Source of the DNA: Chroococcidiopsis thermalis PCC 7203
Lineage (GTDB): Bacteria > Cyanobacteriota > Cyanobacteriia > Cyanobacteriales > Chroococcidiopsidaceae
Assembly (NCBI RefSeq): GCF_000317125.1
Contig: NC_019695.1
Location: 918,336-982,335 of the forward strand
Length of the DNA: 64,000 nucleotides
Reading direction: 5' to 3'
Shown here one piece after another: positions 26,183 through 35,027 of this stretch (its first letter is position 1; the number at the start of each line of letters is the position of its first letter). A model generated the notes under the pieces. It was not told where the DNA came from and did not search any database. It saw only the letters and a program-made list of their open reading frames with translations. A program made the translations under genes and the position numbers.

Positions 26183-27697
26183 ATGAATCACCATAAGCTT
26201 TTAAATTGGCTGAGAAAATATCCTTGGCTTTGTTTAGCGTTACTAGCCATACCTAGCACGGCTTACGCTGCTGACGGTAAGCCGACAGGAATCTTAGGGG
26301 CAATTGATGCTATCTTTTCCTATCTAGTAGCAGCGCTGTCTCAAATTCTGTTCTTTAGCATTGGCGGAATGCCGTTTATCGTCCTGTGGTTGATTATTGG
26401 TGCGGTATTTTTTACAATCCGCATGAGTTTCATCAACTTCCGTGCTTTCGGTCACGCGATTTCTGTCGTGCAAGGACATTACGATAATCCAGCAGAAGCA
26501 GGAGAAGTCACTCATTTTCAAGCGCTATCAGCGGCACTATCGGCAACAGTGGGCTTAGGAAATATTGCTGGGGTAGCGATCGCCATTCAGTTAGGCGGTC
26601 CTGGGGCAATGTTTTGGATGACTGTCGCAGGGTTGTTAGGGATGTCCAGTAAGTTCGTTGAGTGTACTTTGGGACAGAAGTATCGTATTGTCAAGCCGGA
26701 TGGTAGCGTTTCCGGCGGGGCGATGTACTACCTATCGCGTGGCTTGGGCGAACTGGGACTGCGTCCTTTGGGTAAAGTGCTAGCACCACTATTTGCTGTG
26801 TTTTGCATTGGTGGGTCTTTCGGTGGTGGCAATATGTTCCAGGCAAACCAGTCCTTTGCTGCGGTATCGGGAGTCATACCCTTTTTGCAGGGGCGAAACT
26901 GGCTCTACGGTTTAGTCATGGCTGTATTAGTTGCTTTAGTGATTATTGGTGGCATCAAGCGGATTGGTTCGGTGGCTGAGAAACTGGTTCCAGCAATGTG
27001 CTTGATCTACATCCTCGCCTCTTTATTCATTATTTTGACGAACATACCTCAGATTCCCAGTGCAGTTGGCACAATTCTCCGAGAAGCCTTTTTCCCACAA
27101 GCGCTCGCCGGAGGATTTATTGGGGTATTGGTGCAAGGATTTCGCCGTGCCTCTTTCTCGAATGAAGCAGGAGTCGGTTCGGCAGCGATCGCCCATTCCG
27201 CCGCCCGTACCGAAGAACCGATCCGCGAAGGGATTGTGGCATTACTCGAACCTTTCATCGATACTGTCGTGATTTGTAACATGACAGCTTTGGTAGTGGT
27301 GATTACAGGTGTTTACACCGACACCAAAGCAGACGGGGCGCAACTCACAAATGTTGCTTTTGCTTCCGCGATTAGCTGGTTTCCAATCGTACTAGCGATC
27401 GCCATCTTTCTGTTTGCTTTCTCCACGATGATTTCTTGGAGTTACTACGGCGAACGCAGTTGGGAATACTTGTTTGGCGATCGCACCACTTTAGTTTACA
27501 AGGCACTGTTTGTTTTCTTCGTGTTTGTCGGCGCTGTCGTCAACCTCGGTGCAGTCTTAGAATTCAGCGACATGATGATTTTGTCCATGGCTTTCCCTAA
27601 CATCTTGGGCTGCTTCCTATTGTCAAACAAAGTTGCCGCCGATTTACAAGATTACATGCAGCGCCTCCAAACTGGAAAGATGCCCGTGTTTAAGTGA
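26183..27697 (+). CDS. Sodium:alanine/glycine symporter (AGCS family)
   Basis: 504 residues. An N-terminal signal-like segment (LCLALLAIPSTAYAADG) is followed by about ten membrane spans. AGCS hallmarks are ALSAALSATVGLGNIAGVAI (substrate/Na+ site), GMSSKFVECTLGQKYR, GGAMYYLSRGLGELGL, GGSFGGGNMFQANQ, FRRASFSNEAGVGSAAIAHS and SWSYYGERSWEYLFGDR. It imports L-alanine or glycine with Na+ across the cytoplasmic membrane. The universal stress protein gene follows 69 bp later on the same strand. Confidence 0.94.
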   Translation: MNHHKLLNWLRKYPWLCLALLAIPSTAYAADGKPTGILGAIDAIFSYLVAALSQILFFSIGGMPFIVLWLIIGAVFFTIRMSFINFRAFGHAISVVQGHYDNPAEAGEVTHFQALSAALSATVGLGNIAGVAIAIQLGGPGAMFWMTVAGLLGMSSKFVECTLGQKYRIVKPDGSVSGGAMYYLSRGLGELGLRPLGKVLAPLFAVFCIGGSFGGGNMFQANQSFAAVSGVIPFLQGRNWLYGLVMAVLVALVIIGGIKRIGSVAEKLVPAMCLIYILASLFIILTNIPQIPSAVGTILREAFFPQALAGGFIGVLVQGFRRASFSNEAGVGSAAIAHSAARTEEPIREGIVALLEPFIDTVVICNMTALVVVITGVYTDTKADGAQLTNVAFASAISWFPIVLAIAIFLFAFSTMISWSYYGERSWEYLFGDRTTLVYKALFVFFVFVGAVVNLGAVLEFSDMMILSMAFPNILGCFLLSNKVAADLQDYMQRLQTGKMPVFK

Positions 27698-27707
27698 GCA
27701 GTTATTA

Positions 27708-27761
27708 GGGAGCAGGGAGCAGGGAGCAACTACCAACTACCAATTACCAATTACCAATTTA
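27708..27761. repeat. GGGAGCA and CCAATTA/CCAACTA heptamer repeats
   Basis: Two STRR-type tandem tracts fill most of the gap between the symporter and universal stress protein genes. No function known. Confidence 0.6.
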
Positions 27762-27766
27762 AAATC

Positions 27767-28198
27767 ATGAGTTGGTTACAGAAAGACCGAGTTTTAGTTC
27801 CGATCGATTTTTCAGAAGAGTCTTTTGCGGCACTATCTCCAGCGCGAGAATTTGTGAAGGATGCAAGTCATTTATATGTTCTGCACGTTCTGTCTCACCT
27901 GCATCCAGCTGAACCTGGGGCGATGTGGAATACTTTAGACGATCGCTCGCGCCAGCAGCACGTAAAAGAGACTTTGAACAAACGATTTAAAGCTTCGGAG
28001 TTTGAAGGAGTTCATATTGGCGTTGCTGTTGGCGACCCCAGTTCGGAGATTCTCGACTATGCTAAGGAGATTAATGCCGATTTAATTGTGATTCCATCGC
28101 ATGGCAAAACTGGCTTGAGTCGATTTTTTCTCGGTTCAGTAGCAGAACGAGTGATTCGCTATGCTCATTGTCCTGTGGTGGTGTTGAAAAAAAATTAG
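27767..28198 (+). CDS. Universal stress protein (UspA family)
   Basis: 143 residues. The Usp fold is clear: VLVPIDFSEESFAALSPARE at the start, YVLHVLSHLHP, a middle helix, ADLIVIPSHGKTGLSRFFLG, and SVAERVIRYAHCPVVVLKK. The G-x2-G-x9-G(S/T) nucleotide-binding motif (HGKTGLSRFFLGSVAE) is intact, so it probably binds ATP. Cytoplasmic. It may share a transcript with the symporter upstream. Confidence 0.93.
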   Translation: MSWLQKDRVLVPIDFSEESFAALSPAREFVKDASHLYVLHVLSHLHPAEPGAMWNTLDDRSRQQHVKETLNKRFKASEFEGVHIGVAVGDPSSEILDYAKEINADLIVIPSHGKTGLSRFFLGSVAERVIRYAHCPVVVLKKN

Positions 28199-28276
28199 GT
28201 TAGCGGTTTATCAAAATCATCGCGATGTTAATCAATTAAGGCTAATACTTTGCTAAGAGATTAGCCTCAACTGCTT

Positions 28277-28371
28277 TATAGCGATTCTCGTTATGATGCG
28301 ATACATTCGTAGGGGCGCACAGCTGTGCGCCCCTACAGATCTTGTATTTCATCGAATTGAAAAAGGCTATA
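28277..28371. repeat. 95-bp MITE-like element with 28-bp perfect palindrome core
   Basis: Imperfect terminal repeats TATAGCgattctcgttatGA and TATAGCctttttcaattcGA (the latter on the complement) each lead into a GATGxxATAC word. The core GTAGGGGCGCACAG and its complement form a 28-bp perfect palindrome at 28309-28336. The TATAGC tips are shared with the 93-bp element, but the core is unrelated. It lies between the convergent universal stress protein and GMC oxidoreductase genes, where the hairpin could also stop transcription. Confidence 0.7.
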
Positions 28372-28390
28372 TTTTTCATTCAGCAACGCC

Positions 28391-29893
28391 TTACTTCAAC
28401 TGCTCGATTAAGCGATCGCCAACCCGCAAAGCATTTGCAATGACAGTCAAGCCAGGACTAACACTGGCGTGAGAAGGGAAAAAACTGCTGTCTACGACAT
28501 AGAGATTTTGCACTTCGTGGCTGCGACAGTTTAGATCCAATACCGATGTTGCCGGATCTTCCCCAAACCGACAAGTGCCGCACTGATGAGCTACAACTTG
28601 TACGGGCATATCGCTGCGCGGATGGGTCGTGCGGTTAAAGACATTGGGCTGAGACTGCTCGACGCTTTTTAATACATCAACCCAACGATATACTAGGCGA
28701 TCGTGCGCTTCTACATTATTCGCCGTGTAATCAATTCGCAGTTTGTCTCCCACATAGCGAACGCGATTGTTGGGATCGGGCAAATCTTCTGTTTTCAACC
28801 ACCAACCGATTGAATGAGTTGCCAACTGTCGCAAGCCGAAACTTGGCATCAGCCTAGATAATGCCGATAAAATTGGTGGTGCTTCGGCAAAAATGACATC
28901 TTGAAAAATGCCACCGGAGTTTTGTACGTGACCCATCGGATACGGAAAATCTTTATCTCCCCAATAAAAATCGTTTAGCCCTAGCGTGCGGGAAAACGAC
29001 CCAGAATTAGCGGTAGAGGTTAACTGCACCACAACCGACAGCAGTTGTTTCATCAAATTTCGCCCCACCTGACCGGAGCCATTTGCAATTCCATCAGGGT
29101 GTTTTTCGTTGGCAGACCGCAGCAGCAATGCCGCCGAGTTCACAGCACCACAGGCAAGCACTACAATATTGCCTAAAAATAAATAGGACTGTTCGCCAAT
29201 TTTTGCTTCAACTGCTTTAATCTGAGATCCTGATGGGTTGGTATGCAGACAAACAACCTGAGCAGAGGTTTTAAGCGTCACGTTTTCGCTGTTGAGGATG
29301 GGGCTAACTCCGGTGTCTTCAGCATCGGTTCTACCGCGATTGCCCAACCCTAGCGGCAAATGAACGGGATGCAACCCCTGCTGAGAAAGAGTGTCACCAA
29401 TATGTTGCACCATCGGCTCATGAGCAACTTCCCCAAAAGGATAGGCTTGGCTATGGGGTGGCTCAGTGGGGTCATCTTCGATTTTACCGTGTACTTGATA
29501 CAACTTCTCAGCTTCGGTGTAGTAAGGCTCAAAGTCCTGATATTTCAACGCCCATGCCGGAGAAACCCCACCCTGATGCTGTACTTGCTCAAAATCACGT
29601 TCGCGCATTCGCTGCAAAACGCCACTCCAGATTTTTGTATTGCCACCAACTGCATAATACGTTTGCGGATAAAACGGTTCTCCTGCGTTGTCGTACCAGG
29701 GTTCTGGCGCGTGAAATTGCTCTTTTTTAAAAACTTCTGTATCGACCAACTCCGAACTTTCACGATGGATCAGTTCTCCGCGATCGAGCAGCAAGATCTT
29801 TTTACCAGTTGATGCCAGCTTGCGCGCCAGCGTCCCGCCGCCTGCACCCGTACCAACAATAATTACGTCATAGTATTGGTCGTCAATTATCAT
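28391..29893 (-). CDS. GMC-family FAD oxidoreductase
   Basis: 500 residues. The FAD dinucleotide motif is GTGAGGGTLARKLASTGKK (about residues 14-32). The GMC signatures AVGGNTKIWSGVLQRMRERD and LACGAVNSAALLLRSA are present. The C-terminal active-site region has AHQCGTCRFGEDPATSVLD (His) and VSPGLTVIANALRVGDRLIE (Asn). GMC enzymes oxidise alcohols, sugars or polyols and pass electrons to O2, quinones or cytochromes. No signal peptide is seen. Its start is 9 bp after the stop of ctaE, so it is the last gene of the respiratory oxidase operon. It may feed electrons to the quinone pool used by that oxidase, which is an inference. Substrate unknown. Confidence 0.9.
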   Translation of the reverse strand: MIIDDQYYDVIIVGTGAGGGTLARKLASTGKKILLLDRGELIHRESSELVDTEVFKKEQFHAPEPWYDNAGEPFYPQTYYAVGGNTKIWSGVLQRMRERDFEQVQHQGGVSPAWALKYQDFEPYYTEAEKLYQVHGKIEDDPTEPPHSQAYPFGEVAHEPMVQHIGDTLSQQGLHPVHLPLGLGNRGRTDAEDTGVSPILNSENVTLKTSAQVVCLHTNPSGSQIKAVEAKIGEQSYLFLGNIVVLACGAVNSAALLLRSANEKHPDGIANGSGQVGRNLMKQLLSVVVQLTSTANSGSFSRTLGLNDFYWGDKDFPYPMGHVQNSGGIFQDVIFAEAPPILSALSRLMPSFGLRQLATHSIGWWLKTEDLPDPNNRVRYVGDKLRIDYTANNVEAHDRLVYRWVDVLKSVEQSQPNVFNRTTHPRSDMPVQVVAHQCGTCRFGEDPATSVLDLNCRSHEVQNLYVVDSSFFPSHASVSPGLTVIANALRVGDRLIEQLK

Positions 29894-29902
29894 AGGACTC
29901 TC

Positions 29903-30511
29903 CTACTGCCAAACATAAATTAGCGTGTACAACACGATCCAAATGACATCGACAAAGTGCCAGAATAAGGACGTTGCTTCAACACCAAAATAACCGTTAT
30001 CGTAGTTACCCGGGATAAACGATCGCCCCAACATTAATGTTTGCAGCAGAATTCCGGTGAGAACGTGCAAGCCATGAAATCCAGTTAATAAAAAGAACGT
30101 ACCACCGAACAAACCCGACTGGTAGCTAAATGGTAAACTGCGCCATTCCACAGCTTGCCCAAAGAGGAAATAGCTACCCATCGCCATAGTAGCTAACAGA
30201 AATAGGCGAAAGCCCCACAGTTTTTGATCGTGTAAATAACGCTCAGCCACGTAGATGACAAAGCTACTGGATACCAGCACGAGCGTATTAATGAATGGAT
30301 CTCTGGTTTCCAAGCCAGTCACACCTGGTGGATACCAGTCTAGGGTAGTGGTTTTGTAGACAATGTAACCCGTAAAGAAGCTCAGGAAAATGACACTTTC
30401 CGACAGCAGAAACACGATAAAGCCAAACTTACTATTGCCTGCTGCGTCATGCTCCTGGTGCTGTCGAACGTTAGCTTCAGTATCTTGCGCGATCGCTCTT
30501 TCTGCTGTCAT
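29903..30511 (-). CDS. ctaE: Haem-copper oxidase subunit III
   Basis: 202 residues with five membrane spans, the short bacterial form. Features include FLLSESVIFLSFFTGYIVYK, FLLTGFHGLHVLTGILLQTL and ATSLFWHFVDVIWIVLYTLI, all standard subunit III lines, with the conserved Glu in the first and His-Val-Asp in the last. It overlaps the end of ctaD by 4 bp (ATGA), a sign of translational coupling. It helps stabilise the catalytic subunit and oxygen channel in the membrane. Confidence 0.95.
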   Translation of the reverse strand: MTAERAIAQDTEANVRQHQEHDAAGNSKFGFIVFLLSESVIFLSFFTGYIVYKTTTLDWYPPGVTGLETRDPFINTLVLVSSSFVIYVAERYLHDQKLWGFRLFLLATMAMGSYFLFGQAVEWRSLPFSYQSGLFGGTFFLLTGFHGLHVLTGILLQTLMLGRSFIPGNYDNGYFGVEATSLFWHFVDVIWIVLYTLIYVWQ

Positions 30512-32217
30512 GATGTTTGCTGCTGCGTCAGAGATTCAGGAAATTGAGTCAAGCCTGGATTGGGAATGTTCCCTACCAAGGGTTGGTTCCTACCGTAGCC
30601 GTAGGGACCCGAAACCACAAGCGGTGTTTCTTCAAAGTTTTCCACGGTTGGTGGTGAAGAGGTAAGCCACTCTAAACCGTATGCCCGCCAGGGATTGTTG
30701 CCTACTTTCTCGCCCCGAATCCAAGAACTCACCATGTTGAGAATAAATGGTAGCGTAGACAGCCCCAACAGAAAACCGCCAATACTTGCTATAACATTCC
30801 AGTAGGCAAATTCCAGGTCGTAGGATGCAACACGGCGGGGCATTCCCATCAATCCAGCAGGGTGCATCGGTAGGAAGGTTAACGCCGTTCCCAGGTAGGT
30901 CAAGGCAAAGTGCAGTTTACCCAGCCCTTCATAATACATGCGTCCGGTCATTTTAGGAAACCAGTGATAGATTCCGGCATAAATGCCCATGACGATCGCG
31001 CCATACAGCACGTAATGGAAATGTCCGACCACAAAATAAGTGTTGTTGACGTGAATATCGATCGGCACAGAAGCCAGAAAAATTCCGGTAATTCCCGCAA
31101 ATAACCAATTACTAATACCACCGAGCGCAAACAGCATCGGCGTGGTGAAGCGAATCTTCCCACCCCAAATCGTTGCCACCCAGCCAAAGACTTTAATGCC
31201 GGAAGGAATGGCAACCAGCATCGATGTCACCATGAAGAGTATCCGCATCCAACTAGGGGTGGCACTGGCAAACATGTGATGCACCCACACCAAACCACTG
31301 ACAACCGTAATTAAGATCGATGATGCCGCAATCACCCGATAGCCGAATAAGGGCTTACGGGCATGAACGGGCAGAATTTCGGAAAACATCCCAAATGCTG
31401 GCAGAATCATCACATAGACTGCCGGATGGGAGTAAAACCAGAAAAAGTGTTGGTATAAGATGGGATTACCGCCCCGCTCTGGTGCAAAAAAACTGGTGCC
31501 GATCGTGAGATCGAGCAATAGCATGATTGCCCCTCCAGTTAGGGCAGGCAGTCCATACAGTTGAATTAACTGTGCTGCCAGCACCGACCAGACAAAGGCA
31601 GGTGTTCTAAACCAAGTCATTCCTGGCGCACGCATTTTGAAGATGGTAGTGACGAAATTCACCCCACCCATGATGGAAGATACCCCCGAAATTGCCACTG
31701 CCAAAATCCATAACACCTGTCCGTTCAGCAGATTGCCAGTCGGGTTTTGCAAACTCACAGGCGGATATGCCCACCATCCCGACTGCGATGGACCTCCTGG
31801 TACTAGGAAACTGGCTAGCATCAGAATGCCTACTACAGGAACCATCCAAAACGAAACCGCATTGAGCCGAGGAAATGCCATATCTCGCGCTCCAATCATC
31901 AGTGGCACGAGATAATTTCCCAATCCCACTAAAACGGGGAACGTCCACATAAACAGCATGATCGAGCCATGCATTGTGAACAGCGCGTTATAAACAGTGC
32001 GATCGACCAGATCGGCATCGGGGGTAATCAGTTCGCCCCGCATAATCATCGACAACGTGCCACCGATTAGGAAAAAGAAGAACGATGTGACGATGTATTG
32101 AATGCCAATGACTTTGTGATCGGTGCTGAAGGTGAAGAATCGCTTCCAGTTATCGGGTGCGCCTGGGTATGGCTGTCCGCGCACGGCTTCTGGAGCCTCG
32201 ATCGAGATGTTTGTCAT
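30508..32217 (-). CDS. ctaD: Haem-copper oxidase subunit I
   Basis: 569 residues, 12 spans. All haem and CuB histidines are present: the low-spin haem His in FTMHGSIMLF, CuB/cross-link region HFFWFYSHPAVY (near residue 253), VWVHHMFAS, and VGHFHYVLYG. The loop reads YSHPAVY where canonical A1 oxidases have HPEV; absence of the D-channel Glu with a preceding Tyr-Ser is the mark of A2-type oxidases. The K-channel line SGIKVFGW is kept. Its partner subunit II lacks CuA, so the enzyme probably takes electrons from quinol. It reduces O2 to water and pumps protons. Start ATG at 32217; ctaE overlaps the end. Confidence 0.96.
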   Translation of the reverse strand: MTNISIEAPEAVRGQPYPGAPDNWKRFFTFSTDHKVIGIQYIVTSFFFFLIGGTLSMIMRGELITPDADLVDRTVYNALFTMHGSIMLFMWTFPVLVGLGNYLVPLMIGARDMAFPRLNAVSFWMVPVVGILMLASFLVPGGPSQSGWWAYPPVSLQNPTGNLLNGQVLWILAVAISGVSSIMGGVNFVTTIFKMRAPGMTWFRTPAFVWSVLAAQLIQLYGLPALTGGAIMLLLDLTIGTSFFAPERGGNPILYQHFFWFYSHPAVYVMILPAFGMFSEILPVHARKPLFGYRVIAASSILITVVSGLVWVHHMFASATPSWMRILFMVTSMLVAIPSGIKVFGWVATIWGGKIRFTTPMLFALGGISNWLFAGITGIFLASVPIDIHVNNTYFVVGHFHYVLYGAIVMGIYAGIYHWFPKMTGRMYYEGLGKLHFALTYLGTALTFLPMHPAGLMGMPRRVASYDLEFAYWNVIASIGGFLLGLSTLPFILNMVSSWIRGEKVGNNPWRAYGLEWLTSSPPTVENFEETPLVVSGPYGYGRNQPLVGNIPNPGLTQFPESLTQQQTS

Positions 32218-32315
32218 AAGTTATTAAGCAAGTTAAAAGTCAAAAGTCAAAAGTTAAAATTGCGAAACTCACGATCGCGAATTATGAATTACGAATTACA
32301 AATTATTTGGTTACA

Positions 32316-33302
32316 TCAGGCAGGTGGACTATTCGGTTCGTGCTTAGGGGCATAATTTACTACAGGTGGCGATGCAGGTGGGATAGTGTCCCAACCGCGA
32401 ACGGCTACCTTGTCTTTCGTTGTCCCAGAGCGATCGTTGGCTCGGCTGTACTCAAAAGCAGCCCGATTAAAGGCAGGTGTGGGCGACCCAGCGGCAGCAT
32501 CGGCAAGCCATTGTTGATATTCGTTGAATGGCTGAACGACGACATCTGCTTGATTTGCGGCAAAGTAAGTCCCGCTAAACATCGAATCGCGCAGGCGATA
32601 GGTTCCAGTTTTCACAGGAGTCAGTTCAAAATCGATTTCGTGGTTAGGAACGACATCTTGCTTCAGGCGAAATGCCGGAATGTAAAAGCCGTGCAACACA
32701 TCCTGCGATCGCAACGTAAATCGCACGCGGCGATCGACTGGTAAATGTAACTCAGTGCTGGTGATATCCTGTTTTGGATAATGGAAAATCCATGCCCATT
32801 GCTTAGCGGTCACGTCAATTTGCTCGATGGGAGCGGTTTCTACTGCATTCTGAATTTCCTGCTGAGGCTTGCTGTCAAAGGGTTCGGCGTAAGCAGGCTG
32901 CATCATCTGAGGCATATGCAAGTGTACCAGTTCCATCGGACCCCGCACCGCCATTTTTTCGTAAGTCCGATAGCTCACAAAGGAAAGTGTTAACACCAAA
33001 ACTAATGGTACTGCCGTCCAAATAATTTCCAGCCAGGTGTTGCCTTCTATCGGGGGACCATCGCTCATGTCATACTTACTGGCTCGATGAAAAACCAACG
33101 AGTAAAGGAAAGGTCCAATTACACCTAAGTAAATGAATGTGCCTAACCCAGTAAAGAGACTGAATAGATCGTCTAGCAACTTTGCTTCTGCTGCTGCTTC
33201 TGGCGGAAACCAAGAATAGGATTGCTTCGCCATCCACAAGCTTGTCATAGCGACCAGGATGGCATAGACCGTCATTATTAGAATTGCACGAAGTTTCATC
33301 AT
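32316..33302 (-). CDS. ctaC: CuA-less oxidase subunit II (alternative respiratory terminal oxidase)
   Basis: 328 residues with two membrane hairpin spans (about 5-25 and 45-70, and a third hydrophobic segment at 92-110), then a cupredoxin domain. The cupredoxin lines WAWIFHYPKQD, VLHGFYIPAFRLKQDVVP and YRLRDSMFSGTYFA are clear. The CuA loop of cytochrome c oxidases reads C-x3-C-x3-H. Here the three positions are Asp238, Ser242 and Phe246, and the acidic/backbone ligand position is Met240. Only His203 of the usual ligand set remains. CuA cannot form, so this is the cyanobacterial ARTO type, usually treated as a quinol oxidase. No Cys is present for lipidation near the N-terminus. ctaD follows 98 bp downstream. 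Confidence 0.93.
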   Translation of the reverse strand: MMKLRAILIMTVYAILVAMTSLWMAKQSYSWFPPEAAAEAKLLDDLFSLFTGLGTFIYLGVIGPFLYSLVFHRASKYDMSDGPPIEGNTWLEIIWTAVPLVLVLTLSFVSYRTYEKMAVRGPMELVHLHMPQMMQPAYAEPFDSKPQQEIQNAVETAPIEQIDVTAKQWAWIFHYPKQDITSTELHLPVDRRVRFTLRSQDVLHGFYIPAFRLKQDVVPNHEIDFELTPVKTGTYRLRDSMFSGTYFAANQADVVVQPFNEYQQWLADAAAGSPTPAFNRAAFEYSRANDRSGTTKDKVAVRGWDTIPPASPPVVNYAPKHEPNSPPA

Positions 33303-33390
33303 GACAGCGATCGCACCATAGTTAGAACAGCGAACTGAGAGGAGAAGGCAGGGAGAAGAGAGCTTATGATGCTCTCGGGAGCTGAGGGAG

Positions 33391-33440
33391 CTGAAAGGAC
33401 AAGGGGGACAAGGGAGACAAGGGAGACAAGGGAGAAAAAT
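33391..33440. repeat. ACAAGGGAG nonamer repeat
   Basis: Five copies of an ACAAGGGAG/ACAAGGGGG unit are followed by three TTTTGCC heptamers, all in the 195-bp gap between ctaC and the downstream end of the DUF2231 gene. They are STRR-type intergenic repeats, complementary in style to those at 21680-21745. Confidence 0.7.
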
Positions 33441-33497
33441 TATAGCTTCTGATTCCTGACTCCTGTTTTGACTTTTGCCTTTTGCCTTTTGCCTTCC

Positions 33498-34094
33498 CTA
33501 GAGTTGATTGGGATTTTCGCCTAAGTGCAGCATTTGATCCGCTGTGACGTGAATGCCAAATTCGGCACCCAGATGTGCGCCCAGCGTTCCCTGCACAAAC
33601 ATCAGAGCAAAAACAAATAAACCAGCAGCGAGATAACTCCACTGTACCTGTCTTGCCATGTCTTTGCGCCACTGATAGCGTTGAAAGCCTCGCCAAACGG
33701 TCATTCCCACGATTAAGGTCAAAATCATCACCCCCCCTACACCGTGTAGAATCATCGTTTCCAAGGCATGAAGCCCCCAGGCACTGGTGACATCCGCTAG
33801 CGGTACAGCCAAAGCAACTTCAAACACACCAGCCATAACCGTAAAAAAGGTCACGATCGCCGATGCTAAAAGGTTATACCAACCGACATCAAACAGCGCC
33901 GAGCGGGTAACGGGAATTGCTAGAAACTTAAAAACTGCTTTCTCGACGGGAAACAGTACCCCTACAATGTCAAAGGCGATCGCTACAATGAATAACCCTA
34001 GCGTTAGATGCACCAGATTGGGATGGATGGGAATTGGGTAGGGCAACCCATTAACTCCCAAGCTACCCCACTGTTCCAGTAAGTCTGGATTCAT
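33498..34094 (-). CDS. DUF2231 membrane protein (second of pair)
   Basis: 198 residues from the ATG at 34094. This start is preferred over an upstream in-frame one at 34268 because AGGAGG lies 7 nt before it and ATGA overlaps the stop of the preceding gene. DUF2231 features are YPIPIHPNLVHLTLGLFIVA at the start and four to five membrane spans; SAWGLHALETMILHGVGGVM and VQGTLGAHLGAEFGIHV contain several His residues facing the spans. DUF2231 proteins are uncharacterised four-helix membrane proteins; paired His suggest haem or metal binding (inference). It sits upstream of ctaC in the oxidase operon. Confidence 0.85.
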   Translation of the reverse strand: MNPDLLEQWGSLGVNGLPYPIPIHPNLVHLTLGLFIVAIAFDIVGVLFPVEKAVFKFLAIPVTRSALFDVGWYNLLASAIVTFFTVMAGVFEVALAVPLADVTSAWGLHALETMILHGVGGVMILTLIVGMTVWRGFQRYQWRKDMARQVQWSYLAAGLFVFALMFVQGTLGAHLGAEFGIHVTADQMLHLGENPNQL

Positions 34095-34588
34095 AATATA
34101 CCTCCTCTGATTGCCTCTACGACAGGAATCGTATGCAAGCCATAGACCCACACGAGTAAGCTGCCCAGGTATGTCTGAATACAAACTAGCCCAACTAGCA
34201 GCACGCTCGCTGCGAGATAAGGAAGGGGTAGCTGCGGTCTTTCCTGCAACCGGATCACGTAGCGCCATGCGGTGACGACTGCTAGAATTCCTGAGAGCGA
34301 CCAGCCCAAAATTGTATGAGCATTCAGCGTTGAAACAGATGCAGCGTAAGGTTCTGCCAGACCTGCCTCAATTTGTCCAAAAATAATTGCAATGAAGATC
34401 GAAACTGTTGCGAAGGTCAGATTCCACCAACTGACTTCATACAATTTGGAATTTTTGGTGAAATACCCCAGGAGATCGCAAAATACTGCAAACAGCACCA
34501 TAGCGATCGCGAAATGCACCACGATTGGGTGAATGGTATCGGGATAAGGAAGGTTATGCTCGTTGAGAGGCGGAAGATACTTAAACAC
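34091..34588 (-). CDS. DUF2231 membrane protein (first of pair)
   Basis: 165 residues with four membrane spans. It begins with a short soluble stretch, then LPYPDTIHPIVVHFAIAMVL, the DUF2231 hallmark with paired His. Later segments include LNAHTILGWSLSGILAVVTA and LLVGLVCIQTYLGSLLVWVY. Its stop overlaps the next DUF2231 start by 4 bp. The two are paralogues and probably form a heterodimer. It is the first gene of the predicted operon DUF2231-DUF2231-ctaC-ctaD-ctaE-GMC; the association points to assembly or electron transfer for the oxidase, without proof. Confidence 0.87.
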   Translation of the reverse strand: MFKYLPPLNEHNLPYPDTIHPIVVHFAIAMVLFAVFCDLLGYFTKNSKLYEVSWWNLTFATVSIFIAIIFGQIEAGLAEPYAASVSTLNAHTILGWSLSGILAVVTAWRYVIRLQERPQLPLPYLAASVLLVGLVCIQTYLGSLLVWVYGLHTIPVVEAIRGGIL

Positions 34589-35027
34589 AGATTTTCAGAG
34601 TAATACAGTGACAGCGAGCAGTTATAGTGAAACGAAAGGATTGGGTTGCTAAAAATTATCGCAGACAGAATAACTACTGGTGTAGAAGCAGAGTAGGCAG
34701 TAACTCCAAAAATTTGAGCAATAATTTTGACTTACTTCTAAAGTATCTCCTTTTGCAACTCCAGACACTTATCCCCTTTCTAATTTAATTGTTTAGGTTT
34801 CTGTACGACAGTGAATATCTCAAATCTCAACGCCAGCCCAGCAGTATAATTTCACACTTGAGATAGTTGCCACTTGAACGTAGGTCAAAATAGTTTTCTA
34901 GAGAACATTATTTTGACCCACCCCTTTTTGCACCACAACCGCTATTCTGGTGGTCATTTAACTGTATATTTAATGTACAGAAATAGCTCGTAGTTTATAA
35001 ATCGAACTCATACCCAATCGTATAGTT
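34589..35027. other. Promoter-side intergenic region of the oxidase operon
   Basis: 439 bp upstream of the first DUF2231 gene on the minus strand, without a supported gene. It contains an imperfect inverted pair around 34863-34920 (AGTTGCCACTTGAACGTAGGTCAAAATAG region and TATTTTGACCCACC). The operon promoter should lie here; no specific operator could be recognised. Confidence 0.4.
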
